Shown one piece after another: positions 17,248 through 28,870 of a stretch of DNA of 64,000 bases (its first letter is position 1; each line of letters opens with the position of its first letter). The notes under the pieces were generated by a model. The model searched no databases and was not told the DNA's origin. It was given only the letters and a program-made list of their open reading frames with translations. Made by a program: the position numbers and the translations under genes. This DNA comes from an uncultured Parolsenella sp. (GTDB lineage: Bacteria; Actinomycetota; Coriobacteriia; Coriobacteriales; Atopobiaceae): NCBI GenBank assembly GCA_934668375.1, contig CAKUNF010000005.1, forward strand, positions 46,396 through 110,395, in the 5' to 3' direction.

Positions 17248-17328
17248 TTAGCTGGGGGTGCTCGAAAGAGCTGAGAGGATACCCAACCCCTTGAACCTGA
17301 CCTGGTTAGGACCAGCGTAGGGAAGCTC
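17248..17328 (+). ncRNA. TPP riboswitch (THI element)
   Basis: Conserved core elements appear in order: GGGGGTGC, GCTGAGAGGATACCC, CCCCTTGAACCTGA, CCTGGTTAGGACCAG and CGTAGGGAAGC. The aptamer senses thiamine diphosphate and would shut off the ykoFEDC genes when it is abundant. A small hairpin with a T5 run follows (17330-17349). Confidence 0.95.
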
Positions 17329-17329
17329 A

Positions 17330-17349
17330 CCGCGCGAGCGGCTGTTTTT
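17330..17349 (+). terminator. Candidate riboswitch terminator
   Basis: CCGC-GCGA-GCGG (17330-17341) followed by CTG and T5 directly after the TPP aptamer. Short stem, but in the right place to be the ligand-controlled terminator. Confidence 0.6.
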
Positions 17350-17361
17350 CTGCCGGGGCGT

Positions 17362-17388
17362 GCCCAAAAGTCTTTGACACCTTTGGGC
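17362..17388. repeat. CCCAAA...TTTGGG repeat (family B) in the riboswitch leader
   Basis: GCCCAAAAG and CTTTGGGC flank TCTTTGACAC. The reverse complement shares AGGTGTCAAAGACTTTTGGG exactly with the copy at 49750. It lies in the leader between riboswitch and ykoF. Confidence 0.75.
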
Positions 17389-17460
17389 CCGCGTCGCGAT
17401 CTCCTTCTCGTCAGGCTCTTCTCCTCTCGGCACCTGCGGGCGCACGGACGAGAGGAAACC

Positions 17461-18099
17461 ATGTCTGACACTTGCTGCGAGGGCTGCAACAGGCCCGACC
17501 TTCCCTGGGCCGGCCGCGGCACCGACCTGCCGATTTCCGGCTGCCGCTTCACGCTCTATCCCATGTGCGACAAGTTCGTCGACGTCATTCTCGGCGGCCT
17601 TGACCGCGTGGACACGTCGGCCGTCTGGAGCGAGACGGACGCGCTGTCCACGGTCTACCGAGGCAAGCTGCCCTACGTGATGGACGCCGTGGCCGCGCTG
17701 TTCGCGAGCGCCTGGACCGAGGGCGTGCACATGGCCATCGAGGGCCAGGTCTCCAAGGGCTGCCCGGGCGACGTCTCCGGCGACTCGAAGCTCTCCTTCG
17801 AGGGCGAGGCACCCAACCGCGCCATCGTCGAGGCCGCCACGCAGCCCTGCCTGTGCAAGCTGGCGCTCTATCCCATGGGCGTGGGTGACTACATCGACGA
17901 CATCGCCCGCGTCTGGCACATGGCCGACGAGCGCGGCCTCAACCCCACCACGATTCACTACGCCACGCGCATCGAGGGCTCCATCCGCGACGTCTTTGCC
18001 TACCTCACCGACGTCTGCAAGCTCATGGAAGCCAGCGAGAGCGTCCACCACTATGTGCTGCACTTCACGATCAACGTCAACAGCCCCACGGTCGAGTAG
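17461..18099 (+). CDS. ykoF: YkoF-family thiamine/HMP-binding protein
   Basis: A 212-residue protein with two tandem YkoF domains: SGCRFTLYPMCDKFVDVIL... at about 27-120 and CLCKLALYPMGVGDYIDDI... at about 128-210. In Bacillus YkoF binds thiamine and works with the YkoEDC transporter for the pyrimidine precursor hydroxymethylpyrimidine. It is first under the TPP riboswitch. The start ATG at 17461 follows AGAGGAAACC; an upstream reading would run through the leader. It is cytosolic, without a signal peptide, so it likely acts on imported ligand rather than as an external binding protein. Confidence 0.9.
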   Translation: MSDTCCEGCNRPDLPWAGRGTDLPISGCRFTLYPMCDKFVDVILGGLDRVDTSAVWSETDALSTVYRGKLPYVMDAVAALFASAWTEGVHMAIEGQVSKGCPGDVSGDSKLSFEGEAPNRAIVEAATQPCLCKLALYPMGVGDYIDDIARVWHMADERGLNPTTIHYATRIEGSIRDVFAYLTDVCKLMEASESVHHYVLHFTINVNSPTVE

Positions 18100-18202
18100 G
18101 GCCGGCGGATCGGAGGGGGGACGGGCTCGCTTGGCCCCGTCCCGTGTCGAGAAATGGCGAGAGGGGTCGTCCCTTTTCGTCATGACGAGAGGAGAAGCAA
18201 GA

Positions 18203-18805
18203 ATGGCAAACGAGAACGGCGCCGCCAAGGGCGGCTGGAAGCTCCAGGAGATCATCTTCGTGGCGATGCTGTGCATCGTGTTCGGCGTGGTGTACCTCGT
18301 CGCGGTGTATGCCGCGGCCGCCATGGTGGCCGCGTTCACGCCGATGGGCATCGGTCCCATGGGCAACGAGATCGTGTTCGGCATCTGGTTCATGGTGTCC
18401 ACGCTCGCCGCCTACATCATCCAGCGCCCGGGCGTGGCACTCGTCTCCGAGGTCATCGCAGCCCTCATCGAGGTGCTGCTTGGCAACATGTACGGGCCGA
18501 TGGTCATCGTGACCGGCCTCGTGCAGGGCGCCGGCGCCGAGCTTGCGTTCGCGCTTGGCCACTACAAGAGCTTCGAGACGAAGGACATGCTGCTCGCCTC
18601 GCTGTTCTGCACCATCATCAGCTTCGTGTGGAGCTTCATCCGCTCCGGCTACGGCCTCATCTCGCTGCCGATCCTCGTGCTGTTCTTCGTGGTGCGCCTC
18701 GTGAGTTCCGTGGTGTTCTGCGGCTTTGGCTCCAAGGCCATCGGCGACGGCCTTGCCAAGACGGGCCTGCTCAAGGGCTATGCGCTTGGTCGCTCCCGTG
18801 CCTAG
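18203..18805 (+). CDS. ykoE: YkoE-type ECF transporter S component
   Basis: A 200-residue membrane protein with about six hydrophobic segments, expected to bind the thiamine precursor hydroxymethylpyrimidine for the ECF module encoded next. Family features: WKLQEIIFVAMLCIVFGVVY at the start and NMYGPMVIVTGLVQGAGAEL in the centre. The start at 18203 follows GAGGAGAAGC. The stop overlaps the following ATPase gene by about 26 bases. Control by the TPP riboswitch supports the thiamine link. Confidence 0.9.
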   Translation: MANENGAAKGGWKLQEIIFVAMLCIVFGVVYLVAVYAAAAMVAAFTPMGIGPMGNEIVFGIWFMVSTLAAYIIQRPGVALVSEVIAALIEVLLGNMYGPMVIVTGLVQGAGAELAFALGHYKSFETKDMLLASLFCTIISFVWSFIRSGYGLISLPILVLFFVVRLVSSVVFCGFGSKAIGDGLAKTGLLKGYALGRSRA

Positions 18806-20390
18806 CGCGGACGTTTGCGAGAACGGCGCGGGCGTGGCCGAGAGCGTCGCCGTGCCTGCGGCTGCTGCCGAGAGCGGCGAGGGCGTCGCGGCCGGCGCGG
18901 GCGTCGTCGCGGCGCCCGCCCTTGAGGCCCGCGGCCTCACGTTCTCCTACGGCGAGGGCGCCGAGCCCGTGTTCTCCGACCTCTCCCTGACCGTTGGCCG
19001 GGGGGAGGTCGTCCTCGTCATGGGCGCCTCCGGCTGCGGCAAGTCCACGCTCGCCCTGTGCCTGGCCGGCCTGTACCCGGCCTATGCGGGAACTGCGGGC
19101 GGTACGGTGCTGGCGGGTGGTCGCCCCGTGGCCGAGATGGGCCCGCGCGAGCGCAGCCGCGAGGTCTCGATCCTGTTCCAGAACCCGGACAACCAGTTCT
19201 GCATGGACACGGTGGAGCGCGAGGTCCTCTTTGCGCTGGAGAACGTGGGCTATCCGGGCGACATGCGCGCCCGCTGCCGCGAGCTTCTCGCGCTCGTGGG
19301 GCTCGAGGGCCGCGAGCGCGATCGCATCAATCGGCTCTCCGGCGGCACGAAGCAGAAGCTCGCGCTGTGCACGGCACTCGCCTGCGGCGCCCGCACGCTC
19401 GTGCTCGACGAGCCGTTTGCCAACCTCGACCCGGCGTCGTGCGCCTCCGTGGCCGCCGAGCTGCGCCGCCTCAACGCCGAGCTGGGAGTGACGCTTCTCG
19501 TGGTGGACCATCGCGCGGGCTGGTGGCTGCCGTTCGCGAGCCGCGTGGTGCTCATGCGCGCCTCCGGCAGCCTGGACGCGGCATCGTTTGCCCCCTCAGA
19601 GCTCGCCGCCCACGCGGGCCAGATGCGCGCCGCGGGCCTGTTCGTGGACGAGGAGTGGGCCGCGGGCTACGCGCCGGTGCCCGTGGCGCCCGACGCCCCC
19701 GAGGCCGTGCGCGCCCGTGGGCTGTCGGTGGGCTATGGCCGCGGCCGGGCCGCTGCGCGCGTGCTCGCGGGCGTTGACCTGACCGTTGCGCGCGGCAGCG
19801 TGTGCGCGCTGGTGGGGGAGTGCGGCAGCGGCAAGTCAACGCTGCTGCATGCCATCGCCGGCGCGTGCGAGACGAGCGGCGAGCTTGTCGTGGACGCGAG
19901 CGTGGGTCTCGTGTTCCAGAACCCTCGCCTGCAGTTTCTTGCCCTCACGGTTGCCGAAGAGGTGCTCGTGACGCTGCGCGCGGCAAACCCCGGCGTGGCC
20001 GAGCAGGACCTCGCGGGACGCGTTCCGGCGCTGCTCGAGGAGTTTGGCCTGGCCGGCCTTGGCTCACGCTCGCCCTACGAGATAAGCCAGGGCCAGCAGC
20101 GGCGTCTGGCGATGCTGGCCATGCTCGCGGGCAACGCCGGCGTGCTGCTGCTCGACGAGCCCACCTATGCCCAGGACGAGCGCTCGACGCGCCGAATGCT
20201 CGACATGCTCATGGCGCGCGTGGCAGCCGGCCTCACCGTCATCGTGGCCACGCACGACCTCGTGCTCACACGTGCCATCGCCAACCAAGTGCTGCTCGTG
20301 GAGGGTGGCCGCGTGAGGCCGCTTTCCGCCGAGGAGTTCGAGACGTACGCGCGGGGCCGTCGCGAGCCCGCATGGGAGGTGCGCTCATGA
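18780..20390 (+). CDS. ykoD: YkoD-type ECF transporter double ATPase
   Basis: A 536-residue protein with two ABC ATPase domains powering the ECF transporter. Domain 1 has Walker A GASGCGKST (82-90), Q-loop LFQNPDNQF, signature LSGGTKQK and Walker B LVLDEP. Domain 2 has Walker A GECGSGKST near residue 345, LVFQNPRLQF, ISQGQQRR and VLLLDEPTY. An Ala-rich segment of about 45 residues precedes domain 1. The start chosen is ATG 18780, overlapping ykoE; a start at 18726 is also open. It overlaps ykoC by 4 bases. Confidence 0.9.
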   Translation: MRLVAPVPSADVCENGAGVAESVAVPAAAAESGEGVAAGAGVVAAPALEARGLTFSYGEGAEPVFSDLSLTVGRGEVVLVMGASGCGKSTLALCLAGLYPAYAGTAGGTVLAGGRPVAEMGPRERSREVSILFQNPDNQFCMDTVEREVLFALENVGYPGDMRARCRELLALVGLEGRERDRINRLSGGTKQKLALCTALACGARTLVLDEPFANLDPASCASVAAELRRLNAELGVTLLVVDHRAGWWLPFASRVVLMRASGSLDAASFAPSELAAHAGQMRAAGLFVDEEWAAGYAPVPVAPDAPEAVRARGLSVGYGRGRAAARVLAGVDLTVARGSVCALVGECGSGKSTLLHAIAGACETSGELVVDASVGLVFQNPRLQFLALTVAEEVLVTLRAANPGVAEQDLAGRVPALLEEFGLAGLGSRSPYEISQGQQRRLAMLAMLAGNAGVLLLDEPTYAQDERSTRRMLDMLMARVAAGLTVIVATHDLVLTRAIANQVLLVEGGRVRPLSAEEFETYARGRREPAWEVRS

Positions 20391-21106
20391 GGAGCATCAA
20401 CCCGGGAGTGAAGCTCGCCGCGCTCATCGTGGCGTCGCTTGCCCTGTCCGTGACGTTCAACACGCGCGTGAACCTGGCGGTGTTCGTCGTCATGCTCGTG
20501 GCCACGCTCGCCTCGCCGGGCACGAACCGCAAGGGGCTTGCGCTCGCGATGCTGCCGTTTGCGCTCACGGCGGTGGCGCTGTTCGTGACCGGCCTCATGT
20601 ACGGCTCGGGCGGCAACGCCGCCGCGGCCATCGAGGCGGACGCGTTTGGCCAGCGCACGCTGTTCGCGAGCGACTGGACCACGGCGGCCCAGCTGGCGAG
20701 CCGCGTACTTGCCTATGGCGGGCTGGGCATGGCCTTCGCCTTCACGAGCGACGCGTTCGAGCTCGTCATGAGCCTCATGCAGCAGTTTCGCCTGCCGCCC
20801 AAGTTCGCCTACGGCGTACTTGCCGCCTACCACTTCTTCCCTGTGGTGCGCGACGAGTACTCCGAGGTGGGCCTCGCCCTGCGTGCGCGCGGCGTGCGCG
20901 TGGGACCGCTGTCGCCGAGGCGTGTGGTGCCGATGCTTGCGCACGCCCTCGAGCGCTCCGAGAGCCTCGCCATGGCCATGGAGTCCCGTGGGTTCGAGGA
21001 CGGTCTGCGCCGCTGCGCCTGCGAGGTGCCGCTGCGCGCCCGCGACCTCGCGTTTGCCGTGGGCCTGAACGCCGCGATTGTCGTGGCGCTCGTCGTCGTC
21101 CGGTGA
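20387..21106 (+). CDS. ykoC: YkoC-type ECF transporter T component
   Basis: A 239-residue transmembrane coupling protein. Early SINPGVKLAAL resembles the T-component start, and the two short Ala-Arg-Gly-type coupling motifs appear as RARGVRV and ESRGFED. The start is set by the 4-base overlap with ykoD and a ribosome site (GGGAGG). The stop codon TGA lies inside the first unit of a family A repeat array (GTGACACTTGG). Confidence 0.9.
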   Translation: MRSINPGVKLAALIVASLALSVTFNTRVNLAVFVVMLVATLASPGTNRKGLALAMLPFALTAVALFVTGLMYGSGGNAAAAIEADAFGQRTLFASDWTTAAQLASRVLAYGGLGMAFAFTSDAFELVMSLMQQFRLPPKFAYGVLAAYHFFPVVRDEYSEVGLALRARGVRVGPLSPRRVVPMLAHALERSESLAMAMESRGFEDGLRRCACEVPLRARDLAFAVGLNAAIVVALVVVR

Positions 21107-21250
21107 CACTTGGGGACGGGGTCAAACTGTCACCCCGGTGATACTTGGGGACGGGGTCAAACTGTCACCCCGGTGACACTTGGGGACGGGGTCAAACTGT
21201 CACCCCTGGGGACGGGGTCAAGCTGTCACCCCTGGGGACGGGGTGGACCG
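21102..21250. repeat. Tandem array of family A repeats
   Basis: Three 33-base units begin at 21102, 21137 and 21172, a 35-base period, each reading GGTGAYACTTGGGGACGGGG then TCAAACTGTCACC. Two shorter units (CTGGGGACGGGGTCAAGC, then CTGGGGACGGGGTGGAC) follow. The first overlaps the ykoC stop; the last ends just before the radical SAM gene ribosome site. Confidence 0.92.
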
Positions 21251-21273
21251 TCATCGTTGGGAGGAGAATCGCC

Positions 21274-23088
21274 ATGGGCGAGACAAAGACGCAGGAATGG
21301 CGCCGACTGTGCGGGCAGCACCCGGACATGTCGCCGTTCGTGCTGCTCAAGATATCGATGGTGTGGCACGGCGCGCGCCTCTCGGCTGCCGCGCTCGCTC
21401 GCCTGCAGGCGCCCGACTACCGCTTCGCGAGCGACGAGCCATTCGAGATAGCGTTCACCGGTCGCGCGGAGGCGGGCCGCGACGCCGCGCCCGCCGCTCG
21501 TCCCGTCATGCCCGGTGGCGTGCTGCTGCGAGACGCCACCTACGTCTACATCAACTGGGGCGAGACCTACGACGACCCCTACGTCATCGACTACGACCCA
21601 CATGCCGGCGAGTTCACGCTGCGCGAGCCAGCCGCGGGCACGATCGCGGCCGATGGCGACGTTCCCGCGGGCGATGCCCGCGAGGGACTCGTGGACGTCA
21701 TCGGCTTCACGCCGAGGCCGGCCCTCTACGACCTCACGACGAGCGCCGGCACCCCGGCCGACGCCCTTGCGGACGCCCGCGCCCAGAAGCTGATCCTCAC
21801 GGCCTATCGTCGCTGCGAGTTCTGGCGCGAGGGCAGGCAGTGTCGCTTCTGCGCACTGTTCACGCGCCGTGGGCAGGACCCGGTCGTCCCGTGCGCGGAG
21901 ATCGCCGAGGTCGTGCGCGCCGCGCTGACCGAGCCGGGCCGCTACTCTCAGCTCTACGTCTCCGGCGGCTCCGACATGGACGGCAACCCCGCCTTCTCGC
22001 GCGAGCAGGACCGCTACGCCGCCGTGCTCGCCGCCATGGGCGAGACGTTCTCCGGGCGCTTCGCCTGCCAGCTCATGGCGCCCGCCTATGACGAGGACGC
22101 CCTCGCGCGCATCGTGGGACAGACGGGCGTGACGTCCTACAGCCCCAACATCGAGGTGTGGGGTGCCGAGCAGTTTGCCCGCCTCTGCCCGGGCAAGCAG
22201 GCGCACGTGGGCTACGACGAATGGACGCGCCGCACGGTGGCCGCCGTGGGCGTGCTCGGCAGGGGCAACGTCTACACGCAGCTCGTGGGCGGCGCCGAGC
22301 TCGCAGGCGAGGGTGCCGTGGCCAGCGCGGGCGAGGCACTGGCCCGCAACGTCGAGGCGTGCGAGTGGTTCGCCGAGCGCGGCGTCGCGTGCCTCTCGGT
22401 CATCTGGCGCCCCCACCGCCGCTCCGTGCTCGGCTGGGTCCCGATGCCCCCGATTGACTACTACGTGCGCCTCGCGCGCGAGTTCCACGCCGTGCGCGCC
22501 CGCCATGGGCTCGTCGCGTTCGAGGACGACTACAAGGCCTGCGGCAACCATCCCGACTCCGACCTCGAGCGCTGCGACCTGGACGTATGGCGTGCGATGG
22601 CGCGCGAGCCCGCGCCTGCGGCCGTGGGCGCGGCCGGCGCCATGCTCCTCGGGGCCGGTGCCGCTCGCGTGCGCGTCCCGCTCTCCTCGCATGCCATTCT
22701 CGCGAGCGTTGCCACGGCGGAGGAGCTGGCCGTCTGCGGTCCCGGCGTGACGCCCGAGACGCTCGTGGCGGCCGTGCCGGAGGACCGCAGCGACCTCGGT
22801 GCCGGTCTCGCGCACGCACTGTGGTTCGATGAGCCTGTCGAGCTGTGGATGCCGCGCGAGGAGGGCTGGCGCCACGTCGTGGCGCGCGTGTGGCGCTGCG
22901 ACATCGTGGGGCCGGTGTTCTCGGCCACGCTCGCCCGCGTCCGCGCCGCTCGGCCCACGGGGGAGGTCGCGAGCGCCTGGGAGCTGCGTCCGGTCTCGAG
23001 CGAGCTCGTCTCGTCCGCGCCGGACGCCTGCGCCCCCAGCCGCGCCCCGCGCCCCGAGCTCCACCTCGACAACCCGCTGCTGCACTAG
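21274..23088 (+). CDS. Radical SAM protein with CX8CX2C motif, unknown function
   Basis: A 604-residue predicted radical SAM enzyme. The cluster ligands appear to be Cys181, Cys190 and Cys193 in CEFWREGRQCRFC, which differs from the usual CX3CX2C. Following it are YVSGGSDMDGN (a GGE-like SAM motif with Gly-Gly-Ser) and a TIM-barrel-like stretch (SYSPNIEVWG, NVYTQLVGG). About 175 residues precede the cluster and about 250 follow the barrel region. The start ATG at 21274 follows GGGAGGAGAATC. No partner gene is adjacent. I cannot name the substrate. Confidence 0.75.
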   Translation: MGETKTQEWRRLCGQHPDMSPFVLLKISMVWHGARLSAAALARLQAPDYRFASDEPFEIAFTGRAEAGRDAAPAARPVMPGGVLLRDATYVYINWGETYDDPYVIDYDPHAGEFTLREPAAGTIAADGDVPAGDAREGLVDVIGFTPRPALYDLTTSAGTPADALADARAQKLILTAYRRCEFWREGRQCRFCALFTRRGQDPVVPCAEIAEVVRAALTEPGRYSQLYVSGGSDMDGNPAFSREQDRYAAVLAAMGETFSGRFACQLMAPAYDEDALARIVGQTGVTSYSPNIEVWGAEQFARLCPGKQAHVGYDEWTRRTVAAVGVLGRGNVYTQLVGGAELAGEGAVASAGEALARNVEACEWFAERGVACLSVIWRPHRRSVLGWVPMPPIDYYVRLAREFHAVRARHGLVAFEDDYKACGNHPDSDLERCDLDVWRAMAREPAPAAVGAAGAMLLGAGAARVRVPLSSHAILASVATAEELAVCGPGVTPETLVAAVPEDRSDLGAGLAHALWFDEPVELWMPREEGWRHVVARVWRCDIVGPVFSATLARVRAARPTGEVASAWELRPVSSELVSSAPDACAPSRAPRPELHLDNPLLH

Positions 23089-23144
23089 CGGGACACCGGG
23101 GACGGGGGCAGCCGGGCGCTGTGTGTCTCGGCACATCCATTGCT

Positions 23145-23218
23145 TTCAGAACTTTCGCACTGCGTGCATTCCGTTGCCGTAATTCGCAGCGGAATGCACG
23201 CAGTGCGAAGAACCTGAA
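23145..23218. repeat. Palindromic element after the radical SAM gene
   Basis: Twenty-base perfect arms (TTCGCACTGCGTGCATTCCG and its complement) extend with mismatches to 29 bases, around a 16-base loop at 23174-23189. The 320-base gap 23089-23408 contains this and, at 23318-23339, a tandem 11-mer T(G/A)ACGTCTCGG; otherwise I see nothing. Confidence 0.8.
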
Positions 23219-23408
23219 AAGAAGGGACACGCGCCGCCGTCCGCGCGGGCACACGCGCGCCTCACTCCTGTGGGCGCACGCGCCTCGCCCCCTGCGCTGC
23301 CCCACGTTTCGCGCGCGTGACGTCTCGGTAACGTCTCGGCCCGTCGGCACCCGCGTGGCCCATACTGTCGGGCGGAAAACGCACGCAGCGAGACGGGGGA
23401 GAGATCGC

Positions 23409-25079
23409 ATGGCCGAGAAGCCCGAGAACGACGCAACCGAGAAGAGCACGGCGGAGGTGCTCGTCGACTGCCTCAAGGCGGAGGGCGTGAGCATCGTGTT
23501 CGGCATTCCGGGCGAGGAGAACCTCGACCTGATGTTCGCGCTCAAGAAGTCGGGCATCCGCTTCATCCCCACGCGTCACGAGCAGGGCGCCGCCTTCATG
23601 GCAGACGTCTACGGGCGCCTCACGGACCACGCGGGCGTCTGCCTCGCCACGCTGGGGCCCGGCGCCACGAACCTCGTGACGGGCGTGGCCGACGCCTTCC
23701 TCGACGGCGCCCCGCTCGTGGCCATCACCGGCCAGGTCTCCAGCGAGCTCATGCAGCTCACGAGCCACCAGTACCTCGACCTCTCGGCGATGTTCTCGCC
23801 CATCACGAAGCGCAGCAAGGTCGTCATGCGCCCGGACACCGTGGCAGAGATCACGCGCCTGGCCTTCAAGTACGCCGAGGCCCCCAAGCCCGGCGCTACG
23901 CACATCGACCTGCCCAAGAACGTGGCCCACATGAAGAGCCCGGCGCGCCCGCTGCGCCGCCAGCAGCCGCCCGCGCTCTACGCGGACCCGGCGAGCGTCA
24001 TCGAGGCGGCCCGGCTCATCTCGCAGGCAAAGAACCCGCTCATCCTCGCCGGCGCCGGTGCCGTGCGCGCCAACGCCTCCGAGGCCGTGCGCTCCCTGGC
24101 CGAGCGCCTGCACATCCCCGTGGTTCAGACGATGATGGGCAAGGGCATCGTGCCGTGGGACTGCCCGTGGCGCCTGGGCGTGGTGGGCATCCCCCAGCAC
24201 GACTACATCATCGACGCGTTCGACCAGGCAGACCTCGTCATCGGCGTGGGCTATGACCTCATCGAGTGCGCGCCCAAGAAGTGGTACACGCACGAGATGA
24301 AGATCGTGAACATCTCGGGCCTGCCGGCCGACGTCAACCAGCTCTACGAGCCCGACGTCGAGGTCACGGGCGACATCTCCGACAGCATCTACCAGATTCT
24401 TCGCACGGCGCGCAGGGACGACAAGCCCGAGCCCGAGGGCCTGCTCGCCGTGGGCAGGCGCCTGAGCGATGACTTCAAGACGCTGGCCGCCTCCGACGCC
24501 TACCCCATGAAGCCAGCGCGCATCCTGGCGGATGTCCGCTCGGTCCTCGGGCGCTCCGACATCCTCGTCTCCGACGTGGGCGCCCACAAGATCTGGATCG
24601 GCCGAGACTACCCCTGCTACGAGCCGCGCACCTGCCTCATCTCGAACGGCTTTGCCTCCATGGGCTTCTCCGTGCCCGGCGCCATCGCCGCCAAGCTCGT
24701 GCACCCCGAGCGCCGCGTGCTTGCCGTGACGGGGGACGGCGGCTTCATGATGAACAGCCAGGAGCTCGAGACGGCCGTGCGCGAGGGCGTGCCCATCGTG
24801 GTCCTCATCTGGGAGGACGAGCACTACGGGCTCATCCGCTGGAAGGAGGAGGAGCAGTTTGGCGACACGTACGGCGTGGGCTTCTCCAACCCGGACTTCA
24901 AGGCCTATGCCGAGGCCATGCACTGCCACGGCTATGAGGTGAGCTCGGCAGACGAGCTCGTGCCCACGCTCGAGGACGCCTTCTCCCACGACGACGCGCC
25001 GAGCGTCGTGGTCGTGCGCGTGGACTACTCGGAGAACATGGCCCTCACGAGGCGCCTGCGCGAGGAGTACGGCGCCTAG
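23409..25079 (+). CDS. alsS: Catabolic acetolactate synthase
   Basis: A 556-residue thiamine-diphosphate enzyme condensing two pyruvates to acetolactate, usually toward acetoin. Seen: Glu58 in [24 protein letters not shown] at the start, the ThDP motif [15 protein letters not shown], and [13 protein letters not shown] in the middle, matching the catabolic type lacking the FAD-binding features of anabolic enzymes. No regulatory small subunit and no decarboxylase gene are next to it, so acetoin formation or a different use is open. Start 23409 follows GGGGGAGAGATC. Confidence 0.87.
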   Translation: MAEKPENDATEKSTAEVLVDCLKAEGVSIVFGIPGEENLDLMFALKKSGIRFIPTRHEQGAAFMADVYGRLTDHAGVCLATLGPGATNLVTGVADAFLDGAPLVAITGQVSSELMQLTSHQYLDLSAMFSPITKRSKVVMRPDTVAEITRLAFKYAEAPKPGATHIDLPKNVAHMKSPARPLRRQQPPALYADPASVIEAARLISQAKNPLILAGAGAVRANASEAVRSLAERLHIPVVQTMMGKGIVPWDCPWRLGVVGIPQHDYIIDAFDQADLVIGVGYDLIECAPKKWYTHEMKIVNISGLPADVNQLYEPDVEVTGDISDSIYQILRTARRDDKPEPEGLLAVGRRLSDDFKTLAASDAYPMKPARILADVRSVLGRSDILVSDVGAHKIWIGRDYPCYEPRTCLISNGFASMGFSVPGAIAAKLVHPERRVLAVTGDGGFMMNSQELETAVREGVPIVVLIWEDEHYGLIRWKEEEQFGDTYGVGFSNPDFKAYAEAMHCHGYEVSSADELVPTLEDAFSHDDAPSVVVVRVDYSENMALTRRLREEYGA

Positions 25080-25121
25080 GCTGGGGCAGGGACCCGTCCC
25101 CGGCGTTACACTGGCGGGCTT

Positions 25122-25135
25122 CGAACGAATGTTCT
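25122..25135 (+). promoter_or_regulatory. LexA-type SOS box upstream of uvrA
   Basis: CGAACGAATGTTCT fits the Gram-positive LexA/DinR consensus GAAC-N4-GTTC exactly. It lies 43 bases upstream of the uvrA start, so SOS induction is likely. Confidence 0.8.
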
Positions 25136-25177
25136 AAACTGGGATGCCGAGAGAAGCACACGACAGGGGAGCGGTCC

Positions 25178-28103
<2,926 letters not shown>

Positions 28104-28111
<8 letters not shown>

Positions 28112-28604
28112 GAGGCAGCGCGTGCAGAAGACGAACGCCATGCGCGAGCTCGAGCGCGGCGGCGTGGTCTACGAGGCCATCGAGTTCGACGAGCCCGACC
28201 CCACGGGCGTGAGCGACCTGGGCGTTCGCATCGCCAACATGCTCGGCTACGACCCAGCCCAAGGGTTCAAGACACTCGTGTGCGTGACCCCTGCCGGCGG
28301 CCACGTCGTGTGCTGCGTGCCTTCCGGAGACGAGCTCGACCTCAAGAAGGCCGCCGCCGCGGCGGGCGAGAAGTCCCTCGCGCTCATGCACGTGCGCGAC
28401 CTCGAGCCCACGACGGGCTACGTGCGCGGTGGCTGTTCGCCCGTGGGCATGAGGAAGCAGTTCCCCACGCTCATCGACGAGACGGCCCAGCTGTTCGATG
28501 ACATCTACATCTCGGGCGGGCGCCTTGGCCTCACGCTCAAGCTCGCGCCCGACGAGCTTGTCGCCTTCCTTGGCGCCACGCTCGCAGATATCTGCCGCAA
28601 CTGA
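28104..28604 (+). CDS. ybaK: YbaK/EbsC-type aminoacyl-tRNA deacylase
   Basis: A 166-residue enzyme expected to hydrolyse mischarged Cys-tRNA(Pro) in trans. Typical features: [16 protein letters not shown] at the N-terminus, [51 protein letters not shown] and a final [19 protein letters not shown]. The conserved Lys and GGxSP loop are present. Start ATG at 28104 overlaps uvrA by 8 bases after GGGGGAGG, so the two are co-transcribed; the pairing with DNA repair seems incidental. Confidence 0.92.
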
Positions 28605-28870
28605 TATGTAGCGTTTCGAACTCTTATGTGCAGACAATTCCGCAGCTGGGCTCAATGCCCTTTACCTGCGGCGTTGACCGCTCGCCGACTTCAGCGACCG
28701 TTTGCCGTGTGCCTCGTTTATTTCGCGGATGTAACAAATGGCCGAGCAGAGCTGAATGTGCGCAGAAATCCCAGCATGACCCGTTATTGTGGTCAACCAC
28801 CACGAGCGGGGTAGGCCTTCCCCTCCCGTGACCATCAATAGCTAAAGGCCATGCACGAGGAGGATGAAAG

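Noticed and set aside
21102..21250. Possible CRISPR array
   Set aside because: The units are adjacent with only two bases between them, no unique spacers and no cas genes.
28605..28870. tRNA or small RNA in the gap before livK
   Set aside because: No cloverleaf or conserved element was found; only a weak GTGGT/ACCAC stem.
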